Assembly (NCBI RefSeq): GCF_963576675.1 | Contig: NC_088915.1 | Span: 35,121,501-35,185,500, forward strand | Length of the DNA: 64,000 nucleotides | Source of the DNA: Euphorbia lathyris | Taxonomy: Eukaryota > Streptophyta > Magnoliopsida > Malpighiales > Euphorbiaceae | Reading direction: 5' to 3' | Shown: positions 35,874 to 47,775 of the stretch, one piece after another | How positions within the stretch are numbered: the first letter of the stretch is position 1 | How the letters are laid out: each line of letters begins with the position of its first letter | Notes under the pieces: generated by a model | What the model saw: only the letters and a program-made list of their open reading frames with translations | What the model was told of the DNA's origin: nothing | Database searches by the model: none | Translations under genes and position numbers: made by a program

Positions 35874-36429
35874 AAAAAAAGTATTGGGAGATTTTTAAAT
35901 GCACTAGTTTTGATCGTTTTGACCGATAGGGACTGAGGTTTTCAATTTTAGCAAAATAAGGATTTTTTCGATTGATACTATTAAAATCACCTTTGACGAC
36001 TTTAAAAATGACATATTTTAAGAACTACTAATATTCTAAGCAATTTTAATTCTTCAAATTTTTTATTTTGAGATTATTTAGATGGTGTTTGGTAAAGAGA
36101 GAGAAAGTTAATGTTTAGAGAGAGAAATTTCCAAAAAAGATGGTTTTCGAAAATCGAAAATGTAGTTCCATAGCAAATATGACATTGAACAACTTTAATT
36201 CTTGAAAATTTTCATTTTCCGGTCGTTAAAGATGGTTTTAACAGTATTAATTTAAAATGTCATTGTTTTCTTAAAAGTGCGAAACCTCAATCCTCGTTTT
36301 GACAAAAAGTAAATCACAGTTCTTTATCTGAAAATTAGTGAAATCATAGAAGTTTTATTTAAAATTTACCCTAAAATAAATTATAGGTTTCCTTTCATAT
36401 TTATCCCGTTTATCAAATAATCTTAATTA

Positions 36430-37385
36430 AGGTGCTATTTGATAAAATTGAAAATTAAATGCTAAAAAAATAAATACTGAATTTTAAGTGCTGAATATTA
36501 TAAATACTGAAAATATTGAACGGTGGAGAAATAAGTGTTTTTTTAATTTAATTTATTAATTTTTACTTCATTAAAATAATAATTGGTATAAGCCGCCCAC
36601 CTAGAGAGAAGCTCTGCCTTCTGTCTAGGTCTTTTCCCTTCTCTTGCCGCCCACCACCACTTCTTCTACTTTCTTCTTTCTTCCCTTCCCTTTTCTCCTT
36701 TTCCAAACTTGATTTTTTTGTAACCTTAAGCTAGATCTAGTCGGAGGAGGGAGAAAGAAGCTTGTCTTTCTTCTTTCTCTTCCCATCCATGGTTGTAGTT
36801 TCCGTTTTTCTAGCTTTTTAGTGTTTTCCTTTTGTTTTCAGTTGAAGATCCATACATTTCATCGGATTTTCTCCATCTGATTTACATCTGTTAGCTATAT
36901 CTCTATCGTTTACGCTTTTTTCGGTTTTAGCAAAAGCGGAAACGTGTTATTTTATACGTAGACCTACGGATCTACGGGTTTGCACCAGTAAAAAGGACTC
37001 AGATCCAGTTAGTCGGAAGAAACTAAATGATGACGATTGGTTTGTAGTGGCTTTCATGTGGAGGTGGATTCATGAGAAGTATGAGTTTTATCGTCTTATT
37101 GTTTTAGTTGTACCTTTTATGGTTATTTTTGCTCTTTGTAGTTTTTATTTCCTTTATGGATGTTGTATTAGGCATTAGTCTGTACTTGTGTAAGGTTTTA
37201 TCCCTTGCTATTGTCATGATGTACTTGTATTTTATCATCTAATGAAATGTTATCAAACGCACTTAAATAAAAAAAAATATTATAATTTAAGTGGTGGTGA
37301 AATAATTATTATCAAACGCACTTAAATTAAATAAATGCTTAATATTTTAATTTAAGTCATTAAGTGGTTTATCAAACAAGGCCTC
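36430..37385. mobile_element. Possible hAT-like MITE carrying a LINE-derived insert
   Basis: The ends AAGGTGCTATTTGATAA and the complement of TTATCAAACAAGGCCT form a rough inverted repeat around ATTTAAGTGCT-type motifs. No duplication was confirmed. The middle (about 36,590-37,249) is less AT-rich, begins GCCGCCCACCTAGAG with a CT-rich leader and ends CATCTAATGAAATG, as plant LINE 3' ends do, so it may be an internally deleted LINE derivative. TTATCAAACGCACTTAAAT is repeated at 37250-37268 and 37309-37327. Confidence 0.4.
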
Positions 37386-37871
37386 TACTTGGATAAAAAT
37401 AAAACTATAATCCAATAATCAATTAAGAACAAACTGATTTATATTAATACAACTTATAATAATGACAAATTTAGAATATTGTTGATTAATAATAAATACA
37501 AACTAGTAAAAAATTAAACATTTTGATTTAACCAATTTGTAAAATCAGTTGGTGATTTAAAAGTCAACAAACAAATTTTATGTATTATTCTTAATTGGCA
37601 AATAAAAAAAAATCAATTCACACCATTAAAATGTTAAGGTATTTTTATCTTTTCAACTTATTTTTTATTTAATTTTTTTTTTTCATTTACTCCTTTCTCT
37701 CTTCACCCACCCTAATCTCCATCTTTCTCCTACTTCTTCCTTCTCATATCTCTCCATCATCCTGCGTTCCTTTGCTTTTTACACCCTTCATATAATTTTA
37801 TCTATCTATCGATTTACATATATCTTTGCTAAATTTTAATGGTGACTGCTTGATTGAGAGTTCATATTAAA
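37386..37871. other. AT-rich intergenic DNA
   Basis: No gene seen between the MITE and the copia element. Confidence 0.45.
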
Positions 37872-37876
37872 TAATA

Positions 37877-38305
37877 TAATACACATCACAAAGCCACCAT
37901 AGATGAATTACAGAGAAAATGGCGATGAAGGAAACGAAGAAACAGAGAAGAAGGAGAAGTGCAAGAATCTAACTCAAAGCCTTGGACTTTATGTCCACTT
38001 ACCTGTCGAAGACCTTTGGAATAGCCAAAGGGCTTTTTAGTCTTTATATCCACAGCACATTCTAAAACCAAGACTCACCAGATTATGATACACCACAACC
38101 CCATCTGATAAAAACACATAAATCATCTCAGCCACACATCACAAATCACCTTAATCAACAGCCTTGATTGTTCCACTTGTGTCTGTCCTTTTTATTCCTT
38201 ACTTGTTGAGAAAACCTACATTAGTATAAAATGTAGTCACTATTCCACAATGATTTGAATGAGAAATTAATACAAAAGCTTTGCTTACCTCATTCAAGAT
38301 TAATA
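37877..38305 (+). repeat. Copia 5' LTR
   Basis: 429 bp. It carries a TATAAAATG-type box near 38226 and is followed with no gap by the primer-binding site. Confidence 0.9.
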
Positions 38306-38317
38306 TGGTATCAGAGC
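38306..38317 (+). other. Primer-binding site (initiator Met tRNA)
   Basis: TGGTATCAGAGC, the standard plant copia primer site complementary to the 3' end of initiator methionine tRNA, sits immediately after the 5' LTR. This adjacency supports the chosen LTR end. Confidence 0.9.
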
Positions 38318-38347
38318 GACTCTGATTTTTCTGTTTAAACACCAAAA

Positions 38348-41300
38348 ATGGCTAGTCCTATGATCACCAACAGCAGCCCCTGTCATCTTCCACAGAATGA
38401 GATGCCGGCTCTAGCCCTAGTCTCGCAGGTCCTCGTTGGGCCCAACTATCACCAATGGTCACGTTCGGTGAAGGTGGCTCTCATGTCCAAGAACAAATTC
38501 TCCTTTGTTGACGGAACCATCCAAGCACCTGCATTGGAAGACAATATGCACAGTTAGTGGGAGAGGTGCAACAATATGGTCATGTCATGGATCCATCATG
38601 CCCACTCACCTTCAATAGGCAGAAGCATAATGTGGCTAGACAAAGCAGATCAAGTCTGGGCAGATTTGAAAGAAAGATTTGCCCAAACTGATTCATTAAG
38701 AATCCTGGAGCTGCGAAGAGAAATCCATAGCCTGAAACAAGACAATGGAAGTGTTACTGAATATTACACCAGCCTGAAGATATTATATGATGAGTTAATG
38801 AACTTAAGGCCTATGCCTAAGTGTACCTGCAGGGTTGCTTGCAACTGTAACGCCTTCAAGGTCTTGTGAGACCAGCAGGATGCAGATCAGGTCATCACCT
38901 TTCTGCAAGGGATGAACGAGTCCTATTCAACTATCTGTTCTCAGATACTCCTTATCGAGCCTCTACCTTCAATCAACAAAGCCTTCACCTTGGCTACTCA
39001 GCACGAACGCCAGATCGGCCTTGCGCCTGTCAAAAACGGAGAAGAAAATGAAAGCACACAGTTTGTTGGTTCCATCAACACACAGAACAGATTCAACAAT
39101 AACCGCAATAACCCGAGGTATGCAAATTGTAAAAACACAAACAAAAGCTCATCTTTGTGCACTTTTTGTGGAAACACAGGACATACTGAGGACATTTGTT
39201 TCAAAAAACATGGCTATCCCCCAAGCCATGGAAATAGAAGCAAAGGAAACAACTACAGAAATGGGCAACCTAAAGCTAATGCAACCACGAACCAGCACAG
39301 AGAGGGCGGAGATTTAGGGGAAGGAGATGACCGACACACCGATATTGAACCTTTCTCCCTTACCAAAGAACAGTACCAGACTTTTGTCGCACTACTACCG
39401 CACAACGGCTCGGGAAAAACCCAAGTAAACAACAGCAGTATCAACACATTTTCAAAAGGGGACAACTCTGGTATGATTTCCAATACTATTCCTAGTCATT
39501 TTGCTAAGCCATACTGGATAATAGATACTGGGGCTACAGACCATATAGTATGCAACGTTAAGTATTATAGTTCATATACCAAGGTTGATAATTGCTGGGT
39601 CAATCTACCAAATGGAGATAGGGTAAAGGCAGAGTATATTGGCACTGTATTATTAAGTCCACTACTGATCCTACATCGTGCATTGTGTATCCCTCATTTT
39701 GATTACAACTTGATATCGACTAGTAAACTGCTAGACTCTAGCAAAATGTGCATGATTATAACCGGGTCGACATGTGTGATACAGGATACTCAAAACTGAA
39801 CGAAGATTGGCTGGGCTAAGGAGTATGAGGGCCTCTATTATCTAGAACATCCTATCCCTAGCATAATGAATGATCATTTTGTTTGTTCAATTAAAGCCAG
39901 CTTGTGGCATTTACGCTTTGGCCATCCCTCTTATGAGAGGTTGAGGGGCCTCCATCTATCATGTACTGATTTCAATTCAATCAAAGATGCACCTTGTGAC
40001 ATTTGTCAAAGAGCCAAACAAAAGAAAACATCATTCACACTAAGCAACAACATTGCTAAAAGCATCTTTGACATCATTCACATAGACATTTGGGGGCCAG
40101 TCAGGGAATCATATTCAAACAAACATTATTTCCTAACTATACTTGATGACTATAGCAGATATACATGGATTTTACTCCTAAGCACCAAAGCTGAAGCTAG
40201 CATGGCATTGCAGCATTTTTGTAGCTATGTTGACAGACAATTCAACAAAAAGGTCAAGATCATACGATCGGATAATGGTCCTGAATTCACTATGCGAGAA
40301 TTTTATGCAGCCAATGAAATCATACACCAAACCACATGTCCAGAGACACCACAACAGAACGGCCGAGTGGAACGCAAGCATTTAGACATCATGAACACCA
40401 CTCGTGCCATCATGTTTCAAAGCTCGCTACCTAAGCAATATTGGCCCGAAGTAGTCAGTCATGTCGTCTACTTAATCAACAGATTGCCCTCAACACCAGT
40501 TCAAAAACAGACACCCTATGAACAACTCTATGGGGAACAGAGTAGCATTTAGGAACTCAAAGTGTTCGGCTATCTAGCCTATGCCACTACACTTGATCGA
40601 CACAAAACAAAGTTCATAAACAGAGCTGTCAAATGCGTTTTTCTCGGATACAAACATGGCATCAAAGGTTTTAAATTGTTAAACCTAAACACTAACATGA
40701 TATTTTTTTCCAGGCACGTTCGATTTTTCGAGCAAAGTTTCCCTTTTTCAAACAACATACAGACGGCGGATGCATCATTCTGCAATAAAGAGAATTTGGA
40801 TACAATTCATGCAACAACCATACCAGATGAAGGGGATACACAAAATCATGATGAAGAAGATGCATAGACAGATTCAGAAGAAGAGGAACAATTATATAAT
40901 ACAATACAGAATGTGGATGCGACACAAACAGGAAATGACAGTGACAATGATCAACAAATCCAACCAGTAGAACTTCATCACAGCAGACCAACCAGAATTA
41001 GAAGAATGCCAACATACCTTCAAAACTATCATTTAGCCTTAGCAGCAGGCTCTCTTCCCCCTTGTCTCGAAAACTCACCCCATGACCTCTCCAAGCACTT
41101 ATCTTATTCCCAGCTCTCACCCACCAAAAAGGCATTCTCCATCAATGTCACCTGCCATAAAGAACCTGCAACATTTAAAGAAGCACAGTTAGATGAAAAC
41201 TAGAAGCAAGCCATGAATTCAGAATTGATAGCTCTAAAACCGAATTACACTTGGGACTTAGTTCCATTACCTCCGGGCAAGCGACCAATTGGCTGCCGAT

Positions 41301-42697
41301 GGGTTTACAAGTTGAAGCATAAATCCGACGGTAGCATTCCTGGCTTCAAGGCCCGTCTCGTGGCTAAGGGATATGCCCAACAAAAGGGCGTGGATTTCAC
41401 CGCTACATTTGCACCTGTAGCCAAATTCACCACTATTAAAGTTATTTTAACCATTGCTACTGCAAGAAATTGGCATATTCTACAGCTGGATATCGATAAT
41501 GCTTACCTCCATGGTGATCTTCGCGAGGATGTATACATGTCTTTACCACCTGGGGTTCCCAAATCCACCCCAACACAGGTCTGCAAACTCCGGAAATCAC
41601 TTTATGGCCTCCGACAGGCCGGACGGCAGTGGAATGCCAAGCTCACTACAACTGTCCAGAAAATGGGCTTCATACAATCCATTGCTGATCCTTCCCTTTT
41701 TATCCTCATCCAGGATCACCGGACCACCATTCTACTCATCTACGTCGACGACATCATCCTTGCCGGAGACCACTTACCCACTCTAACTCAAACCAAGCAT
41801 AGCCTTCACCGCTCCTTTAGCATCAAGGACCTCGGCCCTTTGCACTATTTCCTTGGTTTTGAGTTCTCCCGCAACTCCCATGGCCTGCATATGTCACAAA
41901 GAAAATACATTTTAGAGCTTTTACAAGATACGAGCTTCCTAGAATGTAAACCGGCTTCTTCCACAGCCTTACCCAACCAAACACCTAGCCCACATGCCAC
42001 AAAGCTCCCTGACCTCACCCCCTACAGATAATTAATCGGAAAGCTACTCTACCTTACCCATACCAGGCCAGATATCTCCTATATCGCCAATTACCTTTCC
42101 CAGTACCTCACCCAACCCACATCAGAAAATATGAACAGTGCTCAGAGAATCCTCCGTTACCTTAAGGGAACCATCGGTTTGGGCCTTTTCTTTCCGGCAT
42201 GCAATGATCTCCAGCTACAAGCCTTCTTCGATTCCGACTGGGCCTCTTGCTCCACCACTCGCAAATCCATCACCGGCTACGTCGTCTTCCTCGGCTCCGC
42301 TATTATCTCTTGGAAATCCAAGAAGCAGAGCACTGTCTCCCGCTCTTCCTCAAAGGCGGAATATCAGGCTATGGCCTCCACCTCCTGTGAACTCCATTGG
42401 ATCACCAGCCTCCTCCGCACCTTACATTTTTCACCCACTACTTCCTCTCTTCTCTTTTGTGATAACACCAGCGCCATGCATATTGCCCAGAACCCTGTGT
42501 TTCATGAGCGGACCAAACACATCGACATAGATTGTCATGTGATCCGCGAAAGGGTCCAGTCCGGTCTTATCAGGTTGATGCCCATCTCCTCGGCTTTACA
42601 GATCGCCGATCTCTTCACCAAACCCCAGCATGCACCGCATCTTCGTTTCCTTGTTGGCAAACTAGGCCTGAGCAATCCTTACGCATGTCCAGTTTGA
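38348..42697 (+). pseudogene. Copia gag-pol polyprotein with seven nonsense codons
   Basis: One frame runs from ATG 38348 to TGA 42695-42697 (about 1,449 residues) without a single frameshift. It is broken by stops at 38555, 38867, 39797, 40550, 40865, 41201 and 42029. Gag has the LVGPNYHQWSRSVKVAL start and a knuckle CTFCGNTGHTEDIC. The protease shows WIIDTGATDHIVC. Integrase has LWHLRFGHPS, CDICQRAK, DIWGP, IRSDNGPEF and ETPQQNGRVERKH. RT has GCRWVYKLK, LDIDNAYLHGDL and YVDDIILAG. RNase H has AFFDSDWASC, SSSKAEYQAMA and LFCDNTSAMHI. All catalytic residues checked are intact, so decay is by point nonsense mutation only. Confidence 0.94.
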
Positions 42698-42704
42698 GGG
42701 AGGA
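42692..42704 (+). other. Copia polypurine tract
   Basis: TTTGAGGGAGGA lies directly before the 3' LTR and overlaps the final stop codon of pol. It primes plus-strand synthesis in this family. Confidence 0.8.
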
Positions 42705-43141
42705 TAATACACATCACACAGCCACCATAGATGAATTACAGAGAAAATGGCGATGAAGGAAAACGAAGAAACAGAGAAGAAGGAGAAGTGCAAGAGTCTA
42801 ACTCAAAGCCTTGGACTTTATGTCCACTTATCTGTCGAAGACCTTTGGAATAGCCAAAGGGATTTTTAGTCTTTATATCCACAGCACATTCTAGAACCAA
42901 GGCTCACCAGATTATGATACACCACAACCCCATCTGATAAAAACACCTAAATCATCTCAGCCACACATCACAAATCACAAATCACATTGATCAACGGCCT
43001 TGATTGTTCCACTTGTATCTGTCCTTTTTATTCCTTACTTGTTGAGCAAACCTACATTAGTATAAAATGTAGTAACTATTCCACAATGATTTGAATGAGA
43101 AATTAATACAAAAACTTTGCTTACCTCATTCAAGATTAATA
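42705..43141 (+). repeat. Copia 3' LTR
   Basis: 437 bp, the partner of 37877-38305. It carries a short extra CACAAATCA copy (about 42,970-42,985) relative to the 5' LTR. Confidence 0.9.
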
Positions 43142-43146
43142 TAATA

Positions 43147-44859
43147 TAATTGCTTATAACATGATTATTTAAGTATGTTAGGCCAATCAAAATGATACTA
43201 AATTTCAGTTAGTGTACAAATTTACTCTATACAGTGAAACAGTTAGGTGGAATAGTTTCAGATTGAAACTGCTATTAATTGAATAGATAATTCTAAATTT
43301 ATTGGGACAGTAATGGAGCTCATGCGTCAATCTAAGTATATACTTAAAAACTACCATTTAATTAGAGAATTAATTGATAAAAATATCAAAAAAATAAAAA
43401 GAGATCCCATTGTAGAAAATGAAGCAATCCATTAACAAAGGCTCTATCTGATAGTCATGTTAGCTTCTGTGGAATGGAATACCATTAGAGGTACTATACA
43501 CTTAGGTGCATAGAAAGCCAAACCCAAATATTCTTCTTCTGCATTTCACTCTTCGTTTTTCTGGATGGGTTTTTGGTTCAAACATTCCATTGACATCTGT
43601 TTACCAAATATTCTCTCAATCAGTCCTTCTCTTCTTCATATGAGGTTTATATCTGCATGCCTTGGATTCCATTTTTCCATATACCTAAGCTTCAAAATCT
43701 GGTTATTTGAGAACCAAGAAAGAAAAAAGAAAAGATGATGAGGAAGAAGAAGAAGAATATAACTAGGGACTAAGAATGGGAAGTTGTGAAAAGTTTAGTG
43801 AAAGTCCAACAAATAATTAGAGGTTTCTGTTAAATGAGAACAAGGGTTGAGGAGTTTGAGACGGTGACACTTGTAATCCTAACAACAACTCTTCACATCT
43901 TAATATGTAATGTACCCCAATCACGACTTAATTCTGCAACTAAATCACGACTTTATTACAAAAATCCTAATTGCTTATTTCTTTAAGGACTAACAAAATA
44001 AAACCTTTGTTTTCCTTATTCCTTTTTATCATCTACTATTTTTATTTCATACTTTGTTTTGCATTGTCACTTTGTTTGCAATCTGTATCTTTCATTGGAT
44101 TTTTGTGTCATTATTTGCATATATTATTCATATTTTTTTTCCCTTTTCAGTTCAGCACTACCCGAAATGGTTCTAAACAATTTATAGTGAGTACAACATA
44201 GATTATTAAATCTATGTTATTTCAATATGTTCAATATAGATATGTTTAAGTCCCATTTTAATGATGAAATTTGGTTTGCAATTCAAGTTTAAGGTCTATT
44301 TTGGTTCAACTGTTAGTTCATAGTTGTTGTTGTTGATAATGTTAGCTATTTGTAATAACCGATTTTAAAATAATAACCAATTTTCATGCTCACTTGTCAA
44401 CCATGGTATCATTCCAATACATTTTAACCACTAAAATCGCCGGAGTGACCTAATTGAGACAAAACTCAAAATTGAGTGATTTTATTGAGACAAATTGAAG
44501 TTGAGTGACTATTTTGAGACAGCAATCTAAGTTCAGTGACAAACGATGCATTTAATCCTTTAAATAACAAGAAGTGTTTCATGTTTGTAAGTTTCAAACA
44601 ACATATTGTTGATTAGTCTATCTAGAATATGGAGTGTGTGGATGCATAAAATGTGATGGATGATATCTAGGATATCGAAGAGTATTACTGAGTTAGGATT
44701 TATGAAAACTACCATTCATATTTTCCATCCTAGTCATAGTAAACATCTTCACGTAATGGAGATGTGGCTAATGCATGAGCTCTATGAGGCCCGGTCACAA
44801 CAAAATCCATACACATACTCAATGGATTACATCTCAATGCAACTTTATTGAAGTGTAAA
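43147..44859. other. Intergenic DNA with a possible half MITE
   Basis: No gene found. Around 44,400-44,570 the text ATTGAGTGATTTTATTGAGAC...GAGTGACTATTTTGAGACAG looks like one arm of a MULE-like MITE, but the opposite arm was not located. Confidence 0.4.
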
Positions 44860-45760
44860 GTCTAATAAAGTTAGATCAGATAAAAATGTCAAGGATCTGA
44901 TAGCAAATCAAATCGACTTAGACGTGATGGCCATGTCAAGTCAGTAGGGATGAGATCTTGCTTAGTCAGTACTAGTGCAAGTGGGAGATTGGGAGTATAC
45001 CCTTGTCCCGAAACATCATATTTGACGGAACTATTAATTGTAAGACAATAATTTGTTAAGTCGGCTTACTTGTGCAAATTGATTAACAGAGTTTAAAAGA
45101 TTAATAATATGCTCATGCTTGGGAGGTGAATGACCTGATCAAGTGAAGCTGTGAGGCAATAAGATATTAATCTAAATATTTATGGTCTGTTATTGTCGCG
45201 GAAACACTAACTAAACAAAGACTAGTACTTGTGTTGATTGTAATAATGTTTCACCGGATGTAGACATTGGATGTCAAAACAAGGGCATTAGGATTTATGA
45301 AAAGTAAACTCTAGATTGATCCGCTATGGGAACACCATATGGTTAAAACAATCATAGGTTGTTCTCATGTAACACTTTAAGTTGAATCCCTAAACCAAGT
45401 TCACTGTGGGGCCTAGATGGCTTGCAGTGTACTTTGATTGATGCCTAACGGGCCGGTAACAAGGTGTCAAGTATGGGTTCAGTCAAATGCATTGTGTGTC
45501 ATTCTTAGAAACTACAAGTGAAGCAAGGGATTCCTGAATCTCTTATAGAGATTAAATATCATCAGTCACTTGACTAGTGGGATTGAAAAGCATGTGGTTA
45601 CACCTGAATGGGAAAATATAAATGTGGGTGACTTAACCGTGCCTCGTGATGGACTTGATAGAGTGAGGGATTACTTGTGAGGTTACTATTAGGTTCTCAA
45701 AAGTTACACACAAGATTACTATCTAAGTTGGATAATCGTAAAGACCATCTAAGGGAGATA
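44860..45760 (+). mobile_element. Decayed copia 3' end and LTR (remnant)
   Basis: AAGTGGGAGATTG (about 44,979-44,991) is the typical polypurine tract of several copia lineages. It is followed by GGGAGTATACCCTTG, which would open an LTR. The upstream 100 bp has only faint pol-tail resemblance. No second LTR copy exists, so the extent is approximate. Confidence 0.4.
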
Positions 45761-45959
45761 GTGTGGGAATTAATCTATATGCATCCATTTTTAAGGCATG
45801 CCTTACAGATGATGATGTTAGCAGAACTACCCATGTTGATAAAGACCCTTCGGGCTGTGAAGTTCTCTACCACCATATATATTACCAAGGCATCCTTATG
45901 AGACTGGTTCGAGGTATTTTTCAGTTGGCCGAATTAAAAAACCTAGAGTCTTATTGTCG

Positions 45960-47330
45960 TTGCCTATCTTTGTAAGACCTTCTTCTCTTTGTTGTGCGAC
46001 TCCTAAGAGGTCCACCGATGATGACATTGATAACTCACCGAAGTGCTTTTTCTTTTACTATACATTTCTCTTTTCGTTGTGGATTCCTTTGCTTCCTTCT
46101 ATAAGAAGCGAACAATTATCCCCCCTCTCTTTCAAGTTATCGATATTGATTGCTAGTTGCCTACAATCTTCAAAGCTATGCCTTTCCCCTTTGTGGAAAT
46201 CATAGTAGGCGATGTTGCTATGTTGACGTGACTTTTTTTAGCTTTGCGGGTAGTCAATGCGGTGTTTATTTTGCTCTACCCAATATAGAACTTCCTTTTG
46301 GGGAATGTTGAGGGGTATAAAGTTATGCTCAAGTTTCTCCTTTTGCCTTTGGTGCTCCCTATCTCTATCTCCCATGCGGTGTTGTCTAGAGCTCTATTTA
46401 GGGGCTAAATGGTCTTTGGCACTTGTGCTTTTGAGTAGAGGATTGAGCTTATGACTATCCTATTTTACAAAGTCCTTAGACCATCACATTAGGCATGGGA
46501 ATGTCTTGGGTAGTCGTGTGGTTAGTTCTTGGGATATGGCCTCGTTGTGGCAATTTTCTGCTAGGGCGTATATTTAATCATCCATACTGACTGAAACCTC
46601 TAATTTGGATCGCTACCTTTTAGAATCTTTCTACCTAATCTTGGAGGGATTCTACTGGTTCCTGAACTAGATAGTTGAGATCTTGAATGGTTTTGCTTTC
46701 AAGAATGGAATTGAAGTGTTGGGCGAATTTGTTGGTCATTTGATCGAAGGATTTAATGAACCCGATGAGCAGCTAATCATATCAATAAGATGCCACCTCT
46801 CTCAGTGTAGTTAGGAAAATTCGACACATGACATCATCAGTGGCGTTTATGGTCTTTAGGGCCTTCGGTTCTTCTTGACATGAGTGATAGGATCATTAGA
46901 CCCGTCGTAGTTTTCTAATGACGGGTATTTTATCTCTTGAGGTAGTATCTCTCTCTAAATGCATAGGCAGAGTGGGGAGGTTGTATCTGTTACCTCCATC
47001 ATCAAAGAGTCTGTGGTCAAAATTCCTAATCCATTTTGTAACTCCCTTTTGAATGAGGTCCTCCATTGATTCATTTTCTTTAGGCTCCTGGCTACTTATC
47101 TTGCCAGAGGATTCCTTTTTAGGCTTTGTCGTCGATCCTTTATGAGATCTGAGAGTATATGTTTTTCTTTTTTGGTGGTATTGCTCAACGGAGTAAAACC
47201 TTTTATTTGTATTTTTTCGGTGAGATTTGGATTCGCTTGGGGACCTCTAGGTCCTAGATTCACACCAAAAGAATCCTTCCAACTGCTTTTTGAGTATGGG
47301 GACGAGAATGATAGGGATTGGTTGACCCTA
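45960..47330 (-). pseudogene. Ty3/gypsy gag pseudogene, C-terminal part
   Basis: Minus-strand text gives SFDQMTNKFAQHFNSILESK, TIQDLNYLVQEPVESLQD and V*RF (about 46,580-46,770), then around 46,250-46,330 FIPLNIPQKEVLYWVE and QNKHRIDYPQ. This is the same Gag lineage as the plus-strand fragment at 1.7-3.4 kb. Stops and shifts are frequent. Two insertions (47340-47717 and 47776-49105) separate this from its N-terminal part. Confidence 0.72.
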
Positions 47331-47339
47331 TTTTTTTTA

Positions 47340-47717
47340 GGGTAAATAATTTATTAGTCCCCTAGTTTTTACTTAACACAATATTTAGTCCCCCTATTTT
47401 GAAAAACACATTATAAGGTCCCTAGCTTTTGCCAATATTAACCCTTCAATCCCTTTGTCTAGTTTTTTTAGACTTGTTATCGATATATTTTAGCATAAAC
47501 AGATATATATAAAATAACAGAGTAACATAGTTAATTTTTATTGTACTGCGGTTGTCCTAAAAGCTAAGGTATGTTCGATTAAAAATCTAAAAAAATAGAT
47601 AAAAGGACCACAAGGTTAATCTTGGCAAAAGATATGGACTTTAAAATGTGTTTTTCAAAATAAAAGGACTAAACAGTGTGTTAGGTAAAAACTAAGGAAC
47701 TAATAAATTATTTACCC
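47340..47717. mobile_element. MULE-type MITE (GGGTAAATAATTTATTAGTCC family)
   Basis: A 378-bp element with arms GGGTAAATAATTTATTAG / CTAATAAATTATTTACCC and internal GTCCC...AAAACACAT modules. It is flanked by TTTTTTTTA at 47331-47339 and 47718-47726 (9 bp, though low complexity). It belongs to the same family as 63092-63651. It sits inside the gypsy gag. Confidence 0.85.
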
Positions 47718-47775
47718 TTTTTTTTACCAGCCTCCTTTTTATAGTTGGGCTCTTTTTCATGTATCCTCTCTAAAG

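Larger units (their letters stand above)
29532..35929 (-). mobile_element. Full-length L1-type LINE
   Basis: A 6.4-kb non-LTR retrotransposon on the minus strand with both ORFs. Its poly-A tail appears as poly-T at 29532-29541. A 13-bp duplication GGACTGAGGTTTT (29519-29531 and 35930-35942) flanks it, as expected from target-primed reverse transcription. ORF1 (33713-35839) and ORF2 (29581-33680) are separated by 32 bp. A roughly 90-bp 5' leader holds a (GA/CT)n tract. Multiple stops and a frameshift show it is inactive. Confidence 0.93.
29442..36370. mobile_element. MULE-type MITE split by a full-length LINE
   Basis: Termini GGGTAAATTTTAAATAGAAC and the complement AAATTTACCC are flanked by an exact 9-bp TAAAATAAA duplication (29433-29441 and 36371-36379). 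The terminal repeat continues inward for about 90 bp (AATTTTCAGATAAAG, GATTTACTTTTT, AAGGACTGAGGTTT). The native element is about 0.5 kb; the rest is the LINE at 29532-35929. The core (36,090-36,240) has GGTGTTTGGTAAAGAGAGAG and TTTAATTCTTGAAAATTTTC, shared in inverted form with the MITE at 17760. Confidence 0.88.
37877..43141 (+). mobile_element. Complete Ty1/copia retrotransposon
   Basis: A 5,265-bp element with two LTRs, a primer-binding site, one gag-pol frame and a polypurine tract. An exact TAATA duplication flanks it (37872-37876 and 43142-43146). The LTRs begin TAATACACATC and end CAAGATTAATA, so the termini are TA...TA rather than the canonical TG...CA. The two LTRs differ by roughly fifteen substitutions plus a small duplication, implying a moderately recent insertion. 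Confidence 0.93.

Noticed and set aside
36600..37250. Host gene first exon (CT-rich leader then ATGG at about 36,788)
   Set aside because: The frame closes quickly, no splice-linked coding follows, and the 3' part looks like a LINE tail.
45677..46454. Small plus-strand protein genes
   Set aside because: Short frames without family features; the minus strand reads as gypsy gag over most of this interval.
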